From Nocardioides hwasunensis (GTDB lineage Bacteria; Actinomycetota; Actinomycetes; Propionibacteriales; Nocardioidaceae), in assembly GCF_014779665.1 (NCBI RefSeq), contig NZ_JACXYY010000001.1, forward strand, positions 434,001-498,000: 64,000 nucleotides of DNA, read 5' to 3'. The notes under the pieces are model-generated. The model ran no database searches. It saw nothing but the letters and a program-made list of their open reading frames with translations, and was not told where the DNA came from. This document shows, one piece after another, positions 8,180-16,302 of the stretch. Made by a program: the position numbers and the translations under genes. The first letter of the stretch is position 1; each line of letters begins with the position of its first letter.

Positions 8180-8827
8180 ATGGTGCGAGTGATGGTGGTC
8201 GACGACCACCCGATGTGGCGGGACGCGGTCGAGCGCGACCTGCAGGCGGCGGGCCACGAGGTGGTCGCGGTCGCCGCCAACGGGCGCGAGGCGATGGCCC
8301 GGTTCCCGGCGGCGACGCCGCAGGTCGTCGTGCTGGACCTGCAGCTGCCCGACCACAGCGGCGTCCAGGTCACGAGCATGATGCTCGAGCACGATCCCGC
8401 CGCACGTGTGCTCATCCTCTCCGCGAGCGGCGAGCAGACCGACGTGCTCGACGCGATCAAGGCCGGCGCGACGGGCTACCTGGTGAAGTCCGCCTCCAGC
8501 GCGGAGCTGGTCAGCGCCGTGACGCGAGTGGCGGAGGGGGACACGGTCTTCACGCCGGGGCTGGCCGGCCTGGTGCTGGGCGAGTTCCGGCGGATCGCCG
8601 ACGGCCCCGCCGACGACCCGCGCGACCAGCTCACCGAGCGCGAGACCGAGATCCTCAAGATGGTCGCGACCGGCATGAGCTACAAGCAGATCGCCGAACG
8701 GCTGGTCCTCTCGCACCGCACCGTGCAGAACCACGTGCAGAACACCCTCCGCAAGCTCCAGATGAACAACCGCGTCCAGCTCACCCGCTGGGCCATCGAG
8801 CACGGCCTCGACGAGGGCGACGACTGA
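8180..8827 (+). CDS. NarL/LuxR-family response regulator
   Basis: 215-residue two-component regulator. Receiver domain at 1-115 with acidic pair D8/D9, phospho-acceptor D53 and Lys103; LuxR-type helix-turn-helix at about 148-208 (TERETEILKMVATGMSYKQIAERL). The recognition-helix region reads SHRTVQNHVQNTLRKLQM. Partner of the kinase at 6462. The ATG was chosen because the receiver fold starts immediately; a GGACGGGGGA stretch lies before it. Targets are not evident. Confidence 0.92.
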   Translation: MVRVMVVDDHPMWRDAVERDLQAAGHEVVAVAANGREAMARFPAATPQVVVLDLQLPDHSGVQVTSMMLEHDPAARVLILSASGEQTDVLDAIKAGATGYLVKSASSAELVSAVTRVAEGDTVFTPGLAGLVLGEFRRIADGPADDPRDQLTERETEILKMVATGMSYKQIAERLVLSHRTVQNHVQNTLRKLQMNNRVQLTRWAIEHGLDEGDD

Positions 8828-8851
8828 ACCCGTCGAGTCCGTGCGGGTCGA

Positions 8852-9838
8852 TCACGAGGGAACAGTGACGGCCGCCACGACGCGGCCGCCGGCTTCCTGT
8901 CCGGTCAGCACGACCTTCCACTGCCCGTCGCCGTCGGCCTCGCCGCACGGGGCGAGGGACACGTCGGGGGAGGACGCGCACGCCATCGAGAGGACGTCGG
9001 CGGAGCGCACGATCCGGGTGTCGCTCGGCTGCACCGCCGACACGTCGAGCGCCGTCGGGGTGGCCAGTCCGCGCCCGGCCGCGGAGGTGCTCTCCTCCAC
9101 CGCACCGGCCAGTCGGTAGCGCACCTGGATCCGGGTCGCGCCGGAGAAGACGTAGGAGGCGCGGCTGAAGCTGAGCGTCTGCGGACCGGACGCCGAGCGA
9201 CCGTCCGCACGCACGCGCACGTCGGTCGCCTCGAGCGTGCCGTCCTCCGTTCCCTGGGGCAAGGCGACATCGATCTCGTCGAGCGGCTCCTCGGTGTGGA
9301 TCCAGTGCGTCACCTCGAGCGTGCCGTCCGCGCGCACCTCGGTCACGGTGCGGGACGCACCGGCCTCGGGCCAGCCCGCCGGGATCGACGCCTCCGCAGG
9401 GCCGCCGTCGGAGCCGCCGGCCGCGATCCGCCAGGTGACGAGGCCGGCTGCGACCACGACCGCCACGGCCACGAGCGCCAGGACGGCTCGCCGACGGCGG
9501 GTGCGTGCCGGGTCGACCACCGGCGCCGGGAGCGGGGGACTCGGACGCGCCGGGGGAGCGGGCGGAGCCGACGGCGCGGGCCGCTTCGCCGGCGCCTGGG
9601 TGGAGGCGCGAACCGGCTCGGACGCGGGCCGTGGCCTCGGCAGGTCCCTCGGAGCGGTCCTCGGCCCGGATGCCGGGGTCGCCTTCGGCGTCACCGTCGT
9701 GGGCGGCGTCGGTGCCGCGCCGGGGGCCGACCTCGGAGGCGTCGTGGTCCGCGACGTCGCGGCCGGCTTGGAGGCGGGGCGAGGGGTCGGCGGGAGCACC
9801 CTCGGCAGCTGGTTCTTATACGGCTTCTTCTTGCTCAC
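8852..9838 (-). CDS. Membrane-anchored Pro/Ala-rich protein with extracellular domain
   Basis: 328 residues. A basic, Pro/Ala/Thr-rich disordered N-terminal region of about 115 residues is followed by RRRR and one transmembrane helix (about 118-138), then an extracytoplasmic region of about 190 residues predicted to be beta-rich, with two Cys near the C-terminus that could pair. The GTG start overlaps the sortase stop (GTGA), so it is coupled as the last gene of the DUF4397-sortase operon. No LPxTG-like motif is seen. Function unknown; a sortase-associated surface role is inferred from context only. Confidence 0.75.
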   Translation of the reverse strand: MSKKKPYKNQLPRVLPPTPRPASKPAATSRTTTPPRSAPGAAPTPPTTVTPKATPASGPRTAPRDLPRPRPASEPVRASTQAPAKRPAPSAPPAPPARPSPPLPAPVVDPARTRRRRAVLALVAVAVVVAAGLVTWRIAAGGSDGGPAEASIPAGWPEAGASRTVTEVRADGTLEVTHWIHTEEPLDEIDVALPQGTEDGTLEATDVRVRADGRSASGPQTLSFSRASYVFSGATRIQVRYRLAGAVEESTSAAGRGLATPTALDVSAVQPSDTRIVRSADVLSMACASSPDVSLAPCGEADGDGQWKVVLTGQEAGGRVVAAVTVPS

Positions 9839-10491
9839 GGTGTCTCCGGCGGGCCGAGGGGGAGAGCGGTGACGACCGCGAGGTTCTGGTAGCCACCGCG
9901 GGCCGAGTCGTAGGGCGGGGCACAGGTCACCAGCGTGAGCCGCAGGTCGCCGGACGCGTCGAAGATCCAGGAGTCGTCCACCAGCGTGCCCTGCGGCACC
10001 AGGCGACGCGACTCGACCTCGAACGTCTGGCGCAACCGGTCGGACTCGACGCGGACGCGCGTCCCGGGCTCGACGCTGAGAAGCTCGGCGAAGGGTCCCA
10101 GCCCCTGGGTCCGGGAGTCGACGTGCGCGGCCACGAGGATCGATCCGAACGGGTCACCCAGCCGGGACCCGCCGCGCCACCACCCGGCGACGTCGATGTC
10201 CTCAGGCACCGCCAGCAGCCCGGCAGGGGTGGTGCCCACCGTGCTGATCGGGACCCTGCGGCCGCTGGGCAGGACGGCGAGCACGGGCGGCTGCGGCCTG
10301 ACCACCGAGTCGGCACGCCTCGCTGGGGTCACCGGGGTCGTCGAGGAGGTCGCGACAGGAGGTGGGGCGGACGATGCGGTCGAGGATGCCTCGACGTCTG
10401 CTCCGGGTGACGAGGCATCCTCGGCGCACCCCGCACCGACTGCCAGGAGCGCGAGCGACACGGCCAGTCCCAGCGTCCGCCCGGGCCTCAT
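9835..10491 (-). CDS. Class F-type sortase
   Basis: 218 residues: signal peptide or lipid anchor at 1-22 (LLAVGAGC), a Ser/Thr/Pro/Ala linker to about 70, then the sortase barrel with His123 in AAHVDS, Cys190 in LTLVTCAPP and Arg198 in the following SARGGYQNLA block, giving the His/Cys/Arg transpeptidase set. Class F-like enzymes are typical of actinobacteria and are mostly housekeeping-like or uncharacterised. It is translated in overlap with both neighbours (ATGA with the DUF4397 gene, GTGA with the Pro-rich gene). Confidence 0.88.
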   Translation of the reverse strand: MRPGRTLGLAVSLALLAVGAGCAEDASSPGADVEASSTASSAPPPVATSSTTPVTPARRADSVVRPQPPVLAVLPSGRRVPISTVGTTPAGLLAVPEDIDVAGWWRGGSRLGDPFGSILVAAHVDSRTQGLGPFAELLSVEPGTRVRVESDRLRQTFEVESRRLVPQGTLVDDSWIFDASGDLRLTLVTCAPPYDSARGGYQNLAVVTALPLGPPETP

Positions 10492-11384
10492 CCGAGCCGC
10501 GGTCGCGACGGCGTGCGCCGCGAGCGGCGGCGTGCCCCGAGGACCGTGACCACTCCGACGACCGCCGACACTCCCAGCATCCCCAAGGGCGGTACGGACC
10601 CGAGCGGGCCGGCATCACGAGGAGCTGCGTGGCCGAAGGTGGAGACCGGGCTGTTCGCCAGGCCGGCCGATCCGGTGTCGATGCGCGAGGGCTGCACGCT
10701 GCCGTCCGCAGCCAGCTCCGAGGTGTGGGCGATGACGTTCATCGAGCCGTCGCGCGGGTTGCCGTAGGCGTAGATCATCGACAGCGTGCCGGAGTCGAGG
10801 CTCACGTCCAGCGGACCCAGGATCGGGTCGTCCTTCGTGCCCGACGGGAGCAGCGCGACCTTGATCGTGCCGCCGGGGACGTCCGCGTCGGCGAACTCGC
10901 CGTTGGCGATGTTGGTGAAGACCGTCTGCCCGTCGACCTCGACGTCGGCCGGGGCGACCGTCGCGGTGTGCGCGAGCATCACGCGTGCCTTGCCCGGCCC
11001 GATGGGGCCGGTCGGAGCGGCGTACGAGTTCACCACCGGGTCGCCGCCGACCTGCGCCGGGAGGTGGAGCACCACGTCGCTGCTCTCCCCGGCGGTCACC
11101 TCCAGGCTGGAGTCGACCGTCATGCCGTCGCCGGTGAACGAGACGTCGTGCGAGCCGGGCGCGACCTCGAAGGGTCCGAGCACCGCACCGACCGCGGCGC
11201 CGGACGCGACGGACCTCCCGTCGATGGAGACGTCGACCGCGGCGCCCGGGACGGCCTGGACCACCGTCACCTGCGCGGGTGGGGCCGACGGACCCTCGCT
11301 GGCGGTGCCGGACTGCGCCGGCCCCAGGACGAACAGGGCCAGCATCGCTGCCAGCACGATCGGAGCACGTCGTCGCATCTGCAT
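10488..11384 (-). CDS. DUF4397 domain-containing surface protein
   Basis: 298 residues. Signal peptide about 1-28 (RRRAPIVLAAMLALFVLG), DUF4397 repeats of about 100 residues each (a VTVVQAVPGAAVDVSIDG block, then an ARVMLAHTATVAPADVEVDG block), and near the C-terminus a hydrophobic helix followed by ARRRSRR, the layout of a sorting signal but without a recognisable LPxTG. It is first in the operon with the sortase and is therefore the obvious candidate substrate (inference). Start ATG 11384 chosen because the signal peptide begins MQMRRR; a GTG one codon upstream is possible. Confidence 0.85.
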   Translation of the reverse strand: MQMRRRAPIVLAAMLALFVLGPAQSGTASEGPSAPPAQVTVVQAVPGAAVDVSIDGRSVASGAAVGAVLGPFEVAPGSHDVSFTGDGMTVDSSLEVTAGESSDVVLHLPAQVGGDPVVNSYAAPTGPIGPGKARVMLAHTATVAPADVEVDGQTVFTNIANGEFADADVPGGTIKVALLPSGTKDDPILGPLDVSLDSGTLSMIYAYGNPRDGSMNVIAHTSELAADGSVQPSRIDTGSAGLANSPVSTFGHAAPRDAGPLGSVPPLGMLGVSAVVGVVTVLGARRRSRRTPSRPRLG

Positions 11385-11487
11385 CACACCCCCGGACACA
11401 CGACCCCCGTGCGGGAGCCGGTCTTCACCACAACACCGCTGCCCGTGCACTCTCAACCCTCAAATCGGGTATGCGGACCAGACCAGC

Positions 11488-11543
11488 ACCCGTGCGGGTA
11501 GGTTTCGGCAGCGGCAGGGCGAGCGAATCGCCGAGATCGGCGA
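11488..11543. promoter_or_regulatory. Two short dyads upstream of nat
   Basis: In the 171-base divergent gap, ACCCG-TG-CGGGT (11488-11499) and TCGCCGA-GA-TCGGCGA (11528-11543) are perfect inverted repeats. The second lies just before the nat ribosome-binding region (GGAGGGGAG, 11549-11556). They resemble operator half-sites for a dimeric repressor, but no regulator gene is adjacent. Confidence 0.35.
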
Positions 11544-11555
11544 CGACGGAGGGGA

Positions 11556-12458
11556 GTGGCTGTGGCAGAGGTGTCGTCCGACGTGGACACCTACCTCACG
11601 CGGCTCGGGCTGACGGGTCGTCCCGGCCACACGGTCGAGGACCTGCGTGAGGTGCACCGGGCCCACGTCTCGCGCCTCCCCTACGACAACCTCTCCACGA
11701 TGCTCGGACGACCTGATCCGGTCGACCCGGCCGCGGGCGTGGCGCGCGTCGTCGCGGGCGGTCGGCTCGGCTACTGCTTCCAGCAGAACGGCGCCTTCGC
11801 GTGGCTGCTGTCCGGGCTCGGCTTCTCGGTCAGCCGGCGCCACGGCCACGTGTGGATGCGCCCCGAGGACCAGCTCGAGACCGGGCTGAACCACCTGGTG
11901 CTGGTGGTGTCGGGGCTGCCGACCGACGACAACCCCGGCGGCCACTGGTGGGTGGACGCGGGCCTCGGCGAGGGGTTCGCCGAGCCGCTGCCGCTGGTGC
12001 GCGGCGATCACGAGGTGGAGGGGTGGTCCTTCGGCATCGGTGCCGGCTTCGGCGCCCGGGCCTCGGGTCGCCCGACCGGCCCGGCCGCCTGGACCTACCG
12101 GCACCTGCCGGACGGCGTGCTCGGCGGGATCGTGGTCACCTCGCGCGACCACTCGACGGACGCGATCGCCGTCGCGCACGAGCACCTGAGCGCGAGCGAG
12201 GGCTCGCCGTTCCGTCGGGTCCTGGTCGTGCAGCGCATCGAGGGACCGCGGCAGCTCACGGTGCGCGGCCTCGTGCACCAGGTGATGACCCCGGCCGGGC
12301 GCGACCAGCGCGACCTGACGACGTACGACGAGTGGCGTGGGGCGCTGGTCGACGACCTGCTGCTCCCGGTGGACGACGTGACCGCCGACGAGTGGTCCTC
12401 GCTGTGGCAGCGCACGCAGGCCTCGCACCGGGCGTGGGACGAGGCGGGCCGGCCGTGA
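11556..12458 (+). CDS. nat: Arylamine N-acetyltransferase
   Basis: 300-residue cytoplasmic enzyme transferring acetyl from acetyl-CoA to arylamines, hydrazines or related amines. Catalytic triad visible: Cys74 in GRLGYCFQQN, His113 in LNHLVL, Asp134 in WWVDAGLG. The usual R-G-G-x-C is G-R-L-G-Y-C here, a small variation. GTG codons at 11556 and 11562 are possible starts; a GGAGGGGAG run precedes the first. The stop overlaps the next gene by GTGA. Confidence 0.92.
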   Translation: MAVAEVSSDVDTYLTRLGLTGRPGHTVEDLREVHRAHVSRLPYDNLSTMLGRPDPVDPAAGVARVVAGGRLGYCFQQNGAFAWLLSGLGFSVSRRHGHVWMRPEDQLETGLNHLVLVVSGLPTDDNPGGHWWVDAGLGEGFAEPLPLVRGDHEVEGWSFGIGAGFGARASGRPTGPAAWTYRHLPDGVLGGIVVTSRDHSTDAIAVAHEHLSASEGSPFRRVLVVQRIEGPRQLTVRGLVHQVMTPAGRDQRDLTTYDEWRGALVDDLLLPVDDVTADEWSSLWQRTQASHRAWDEAGRP

Positions 12459-12931
12459 CGGCGGACCGGGCCCCCGACCGGGTCGTGTGGCGCCGGGCGA
12501 CCGCGGACGACGCCGTGGCGCTGCGCGACCTCGAGCGGATCGCCAGCCGCACCGGTCTGGCGCACGTGTTCGGCGACCTGCCCTACCCCGACGACGACGT
12601 GCTCGCCCGCTGGGTCCTGCTGCTCGACGACCCCGAGGTCGTGGTGGAGGTGGTCGGGGACCAGCAGGGACTCATCGCGCTCGCGGCCCACGACGGCTCG
12701 TCGCTGCGCCACCTGGCCGTCCGCCCCGACCACTGGGGTTCGGGCCTCGGCCGCGCCGGCTTCGCCCGCGCCGAGGCCGCCGGCGCGCGTCGGCTGTGGG
12801 TCCTGCAGGCCAACGCGCGCGCTCGCGCGCTCTACGACTCGCGCGGCTGGAGCCCCACCGGGGTCGTGCAGGAGTGCCCGTGGCCGCCGTACCCCACCGA
12901 GGTCGAGTACGCCGCCCAGGCACCCTCCTAG
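12455..12931 (+). CDS. GNAT-family N-acetyltransferase
   Basis: 158 residues with the GNAT core: motif A LRHLAVRPDHWGSGLGRAGFARAEA gives the Q/R-x-x-G-x-G/A acetyl-CoA loop (G-S-G-L-G-R), followed by motif B ALYDSRGW. Substrate unknown. The GTG start overlaps the nat stop by 4 bases, so it is translationally coupled to nat; both would use acetyl-CoA. Confidence 0.88.
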   Translation: MTADRAPDRVVWRRATADDAVALRDLERIASRTGLAHVFGDLPYPDDDVLARWVLLLDDPEVVVEVVGDQQGLIALAAHDGSSLRHLAVRPDHWGSGLGRAGFARAEAAGARRLWVLQANARARALYDSRGWSPTGVVQECPWPPYPTEVEYAAQAPS

Positions 12932-12940
12932 GATCGGCCC

Positions 12941-13834
12941 ATGGCCGACCCGCTGCTGGAGATCGCCGACGAGCTCTACGCACTGCCGCTCGCGGACTTC
13001 ACCCCGGCGCGCGACGCGCTGGTCAAGGAGCACAAGGCCGACAAGGACCTGGCCGCCGCGGTCAGGGGCCTGCGGAAGTCGTCGGTCGCGGCCTGGGTGG
13101 TCAACCTCCTCGTGCGACGAGACCCGGACCAGGTCGACCAGGTCCTGGCGGTCGGCGAGGCGCTGCGCGACGCCCAGGACAACCTCGACGCCGGCCAGCT
13201 GCGTGAGTTCACCAAGCAGCGTCGTCAGCTCACCGCGTCGGTCACCACCGCCGCCCGACGGATGGCGAGGGAGGAGGGGGTCCGGACCACGCAGTCGGTC
13301 GCCGACCAGGTCGAGGCCACCCTGACCGCCGCCATGCTCGAGCCCGATGCGGCCAGGGCCGTCCGCAGCGGTCTGCTGGTGACCGCGCTGTCCGCGACCG
13401 GCCTCGGCGACCTCGACCTCGGCGGCGCGGTCGCCGTGCCCGAGGCGCTCGGCTTCACCGCGACGGCGCGCCCGGTCGCGGCGCCCGATCCGACGCAGCG
13501 ACCCCAGCTGCACGTCGTACCCGACCCGGACGCGGACAAGAAAGCCAGGGCAGTCGCTGCGCAGCGGGTCGCGGACGCCAAGACCGACCTCGCGGCCGCG
13601 GAGAAGGAGCAGCGCGCCGCCCGACGCGCGGTGGAGAGGCTGCAGGCGAGGACCCTCCAGGTGCAGTCCGAGATCGACGAGCTGCGCAGTCGGCTCGCGG
13701 CGCTCGAGGGCACGCTCGAGGAGGTGGACGACGACCTCGGCGAGGCCGAGGCGGCACAGGCCGAGGCGGAGGAGGCCGTCGCCGAGGCGCAGGCGGGAGT
13801 CGAGTCGGCGAAGGCGGCGCGGGACCGGATCTAG
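12941..13834 (+). CDS. Hypothetical coiled-coil protein
   Basis: 297 residues, Ala/Glu/Arg-rich. The N-terminal half is helical with a conserved-looking DFTPARDALVKEHKADKDLA block and RKSSVAAWVVNLLVRR; the C-terminal third (about 185-295) is a long coiled coil with heptads such as LRSRLAALEGTLEEVDDDLGEAEAAQAEAEE. No signal peptide or membrane segment. Looks like a cytoplasmic structural or scaffolding protein; not assigned to a characterised family. TAGGAT at 12929-12934 lies six bases before the ATG (leaderless candidate). Confidence 0.75.
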   Translation: MADPLLEIADELYALPLADFTPARDALVKEHKADKDLAAAVRGLRKSSVAAWVVNLLVRRDPDQVDQVLAVGEALRDAQDNLDAGQLREFTKQRRQLTASVTTAARRMAREEGVRTTQSVADQVEATLTAAMLEPDAARAVRSGLLVTALSATGLGDLDLGGAVAVPEALGFTATARPVAAPDPTQRPQLHVVPDPDADKKARAVAAQRVADAKTDLAAAEKEQRAARRAVERLQARTLQVQSEIDELRSRLAALEGTLEEVDDDLGEAEAAQAEAEEAVAEAQAGVESAKAARDRI

Positions 13835-13843
13835 CCGACCGGG

Positions 13844-15313
13844 TCAGCCTGCCCAGCCCTTCGACCGCTCCACGGCGTCGCGCCAGCGAGCGTAGGACGC
13901 ATCGAGCGCGTCGCGGTCACCTGCGGGCTCGAAGCGGCGCTCCAGCGCCCAGGTCTCGCGCAGGTCGTCGGTCGAGTCCCACACGCCCGTGCCGAGCCCG
14001 GCGAGGAACGCCGCACCCAGCGCGGTGGTCTCCACGATCTCCGGCCGCTCCACCGCCCGGTCGACCTGGTCGGCCTGGAGCTGGCACAGGAAGTCGTTGG
14101 CCGCCGCACCGCCGTCGACCCTCAGCGTGGTGAGCTCGGGCAGGGTCTCGAGCACGTCGCGCACCTCGAAGGCGATCCCCTCGAGCGTCGCGCGGACGAG
14201 GTGCGCCCGGGTGGTGCCGCGGGTGATCCCGAGGATGGTGCCGCGCGCGTGCGGGTCCCAGTGGGGTGCCCCGAGGCCGGTCAGCGCCGGCACGAAGACG
14301 ACGCCGTCACTGTCGTCGACGGTCGCCGCGATGGCCGCGGTCTCGGCGGCGCTGCCGACGATCTGCAGGCCGTCGCGCAGCCACTGGACCGCCGACCCGG
14401 TCACGAAGATCGCGCCCTCGAGGGCGTACGTCATCTCGCCGCCGGGGGAGCGCCACGCGGCCGTGGAGAGCAGGCCGGCGTCGCTGCGCACGACCTCGCC
14501 GCCGGTGTTGGTGAGGATGAAGGAGCCGGTGCCGTAGGTGCACTTCGACTCGCCCTCGTCGAAGCAGGTCTGCCCGAACAGCGCCGACTGCTGGTCGCCG
14601 GCGATGCCCGCGATCGGCAGCTCGAGGCCGAGGAAGACCTTCGGGTCCGACGGGGCGACCTCGCCCCAGTTGGGCACCAGGTCCGGGAGCGCGTCGCGGG
14701 GGACCCCGAACAGCCCGCACAGCTCCTCGGACCAGTCGCCCGCCTCGAGGTCGAACAGCAGGGTGCGGCAGGCGTTGGAGACGTCGGTGACGTGCCAGGT
14801 GCCGCGGGTCATCCGGGCGATGAGGTAGGAGTCCACGGTGCCGACGGCGTACCTCCCCGACTCGACCAGCGCCCACGTGTGCGGCTCCTGCTCGGCGAGC
14901 CACATCAGCTTGGTGCCGGAGAAGTAGGGGTCGAGGCGGAGACCGGTGAGCTCGGTGACGCGGTCCTCGTGCCCGTCGGCGCGCAGGCGCTCGCAGATGT
15001 CGGCGGTGCGCCGGTCCTGCCACACGATCGCGCGGCGCGGGGACCCGAGCGTCTCGCGGTCCCACAGCACGATCGTCTCGCGCTGGTTGGTGATCCCGAT
15101 CGCGGTGAGCTCGGACTGGTCGACCTTGGTCAGGACCTCCCGCGTCGCCTCGATCGTGGCCTGCCAGATCTCCTCGGCCGAGTGCTCGACCCAGCCCGGG
15201 TGCGGGAAGTGCTGGCGGAACTCCTGGTAGCCCGTGGCCTCGATCCGGCCGTCGGGCGTGACCACGACAGCGGTGACGCCCGTCGTGCCGGCGTCGATGG
15301 CCAGGACACTCAT
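13844..15313 (-). CDS. glpK: Glycerol kinase
   Basis: 489 residues, normal length for the FGGY kinase GlpK, which phosphorylates glycerol to glycerol-3-phosphate. The N-terminal ATPase motif AIDAGTTGVT (residues 5-14), the TNQRETI block, VWQDRRT (substrate contacts) and the C-terminal FGGY signature around VRATLEGIAFEVRDVL are present. No glycerol facilitator or glpD is adjacent here. The start is set by the family N-terminus; AGCAGGTGC precedes it. Confidence 0.95.
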   Translation of the reverse strand: MSVLAIDAGTTGVTAVVVTPDGRIEATGYQEFRQHFPHPGWVEHSAEEIWQATIEATREVLTKVDQSELTAIGITNQRETIVLWDRETLGSPRRAIVWQDRRTADICERLRADGHEDRVTELTGLRLDPYFSGTKLMWLAEQEPHTWALVESGRYAVGTVDSYLIARMTRGTWHVTDVSNACRTLLFDLEAGDWSEELCGLFGVPRDALPDLVPNWGEVAPSDPKVFLGLELPIAGIAGDQQSALFGQTCFDEGESKCTYGTGSFILTNTGGEVVRSDAGLLSTAAWRSPGGEMTYALEGAIFVTGSAVQWLRDGLQIVGSAAETAAIAATVDDSDGVVFVPALTGLGAPHWDPHARGTILGITRGTTRAHLVRATLEGIAFEVRDVLETLPELTTLRVDGGAAANDFLCQLQADQVDRAVERPEIVETTALGAAFLAGLGTGVWDSTDDLRETWALERRFEPAGDRDALDASYARWRDAVERSKGWAG

Positions 15314-15393
15314 GCACCTGCTCGCTTCGCTCCGTGCGTGCACGAGGCACGAGGCGCACCGTGCTGACCGATGCGCTCGCTCCGCTCGCTCAT
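15314..15393. repeat. Dispersed GC-rich repeat (GAGCGAGCGGAGCGAGCG type) between glpK and DUF1028 gene
   Basis: The gap holds two copies of the degenerate theme CGCTC-CGCTCGCT / CGCTTCGCTCCG and CACGAGGCACGAGGCGC. On the minus strand it reads as ATGAGCGAGCGGAGCGAGCG, a sequence I recognise as a common dispersed element in Nocardioides-type genomes that often gives spurious SERSERI peptides. The TGA stop of the DUF1028 gene lies within it. Confidence 0.5.
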
Positions 15394-16241
15394 GCCGGGC
15401 CCTCCTCGCGACCGCCGCGGATGATCTCGAGGATCCGACGGTCGATCCAGGCAGGCCTCGGCGAGGTGTCGACCCGCATCTCGTAGTTCTCCGAGCCGAC
15501 CCACATGTGGAAGCTGTCCTTGCCGTCGGCCTTGGCCAGCGCCTCGAGCTCCATCAGGAGCGCGTCGTCGACCGGCACCCTCTCCTCGGGCGTCGAGGCG
15601 GTCAGGTAGAGCTCGTTGAGGTCGACCAGGCGGGCCAGCTCGGGGACGGGGTCGGTGTGGTCGTCCACCCGCAGGTCGACGGCGACGTCGTCGTGACCGC
15701 CGTAGCCCGCCCCGTCGCGTACGACGAGGAGCGCCGCCGACTGCCGGCCGCGGCTGTCGCCGCCCGCCTCGTCGCCCGCGGCGAGCGCCGCGAGCAGCCG
15801 CCGCTCGATCATGTCCTCCGACGAGGCGAGCCAGGCGCGCTCCATCGCCTCGACGACCTCGGGTCCGGTCAGGATGTTGCCCTGGATCGCGTAGCCGCCG
15901 CGCTCGCCGCTGCGGCCGGTGGTGCCGCCCGCCCAGGCGAAGCAGTCGCTGCCGGTCCAGGTGGCGGCGTTGCCGTCGGAGTCGACGATGCCGGCCTGGC
16001 GGTGCTCGCGATCGTCGTCCTCCTCCACGAGCCGGTCGAGCGCGACCTGTGCGGTGGCGCCCTCGTCGAGGTGGGCGAGGCCGAGGTACTTGTAGGCGAG
16101 GTTGGCGTCGGCCTGGGTGGCGATCGCACCCACCCCGGCGGCCGCGGCCGGCACGGCGGAGCCCACGGCCAGGAACTTCGAGGCGACCGCGACGCCCCAG
16201 GACTCGCCGTCGTCGGAGCGGGCCACGATCGAGAAGGTCAT
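15390..16241 (-). CDS. DUF1028 (Ntn-hydrolase-like) protein
   Basis: 283 residues starting MTFSIVARSDDGESWGVAVASKFLAVG, the hallmark of DUF1028, a family related to N-terminal nucleophile hydrolases. The conserved GVGAIATQADANLAYK and GGYAIQGNILTG blocks are present. A C-terminal extension of about 70 residues ends in a DDALLMELEALAKADG peptidoglycan-binding-like segment, seen in many members. Activity is not established. The ATG has TAGGGT seven bases upstream (complement of 16249-16254). Confidence 0.87.
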   Translation of the reverse strand: MTFSIVARSDDGESWGVAVASKFLAVGSAVPAAAAGVGAIATQADANLAYKYLGLAHLDEGATAQVALDRLVEEDDDREHRQAGIVDSDGNAATWTGSDCFAWAGGTTGRSGERGGYAIQGNILTGPEVVEAMERAWLASSEDMIERRLLAALAAGDEAGGDSRGRQSAALLVVRDGAGYGGHDDVAVDLRVDDHTDPVPELARLVDLNELYLTASTPEERVPVDDALLMELEALAKADGKDSFHMWVGSENYEMRVDTSPRPAWIDRRILEIIRGGREEGPA

Positions 16242-16302
16242 GGCGCCGACCCTAGATGACTGGTTGCTGCCACGCAGCGGCTGCAGGTGCAAGGATGCGC
16301 GC

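Noticed and set aside
15310..15504. Small minus-strand frame beginning MSERSERI
   Set aside because: It is the translation of a dispersed GC-rich repeat and overlaps the DUF1028 gene; such peptides are common artefacts in actinobacteria.
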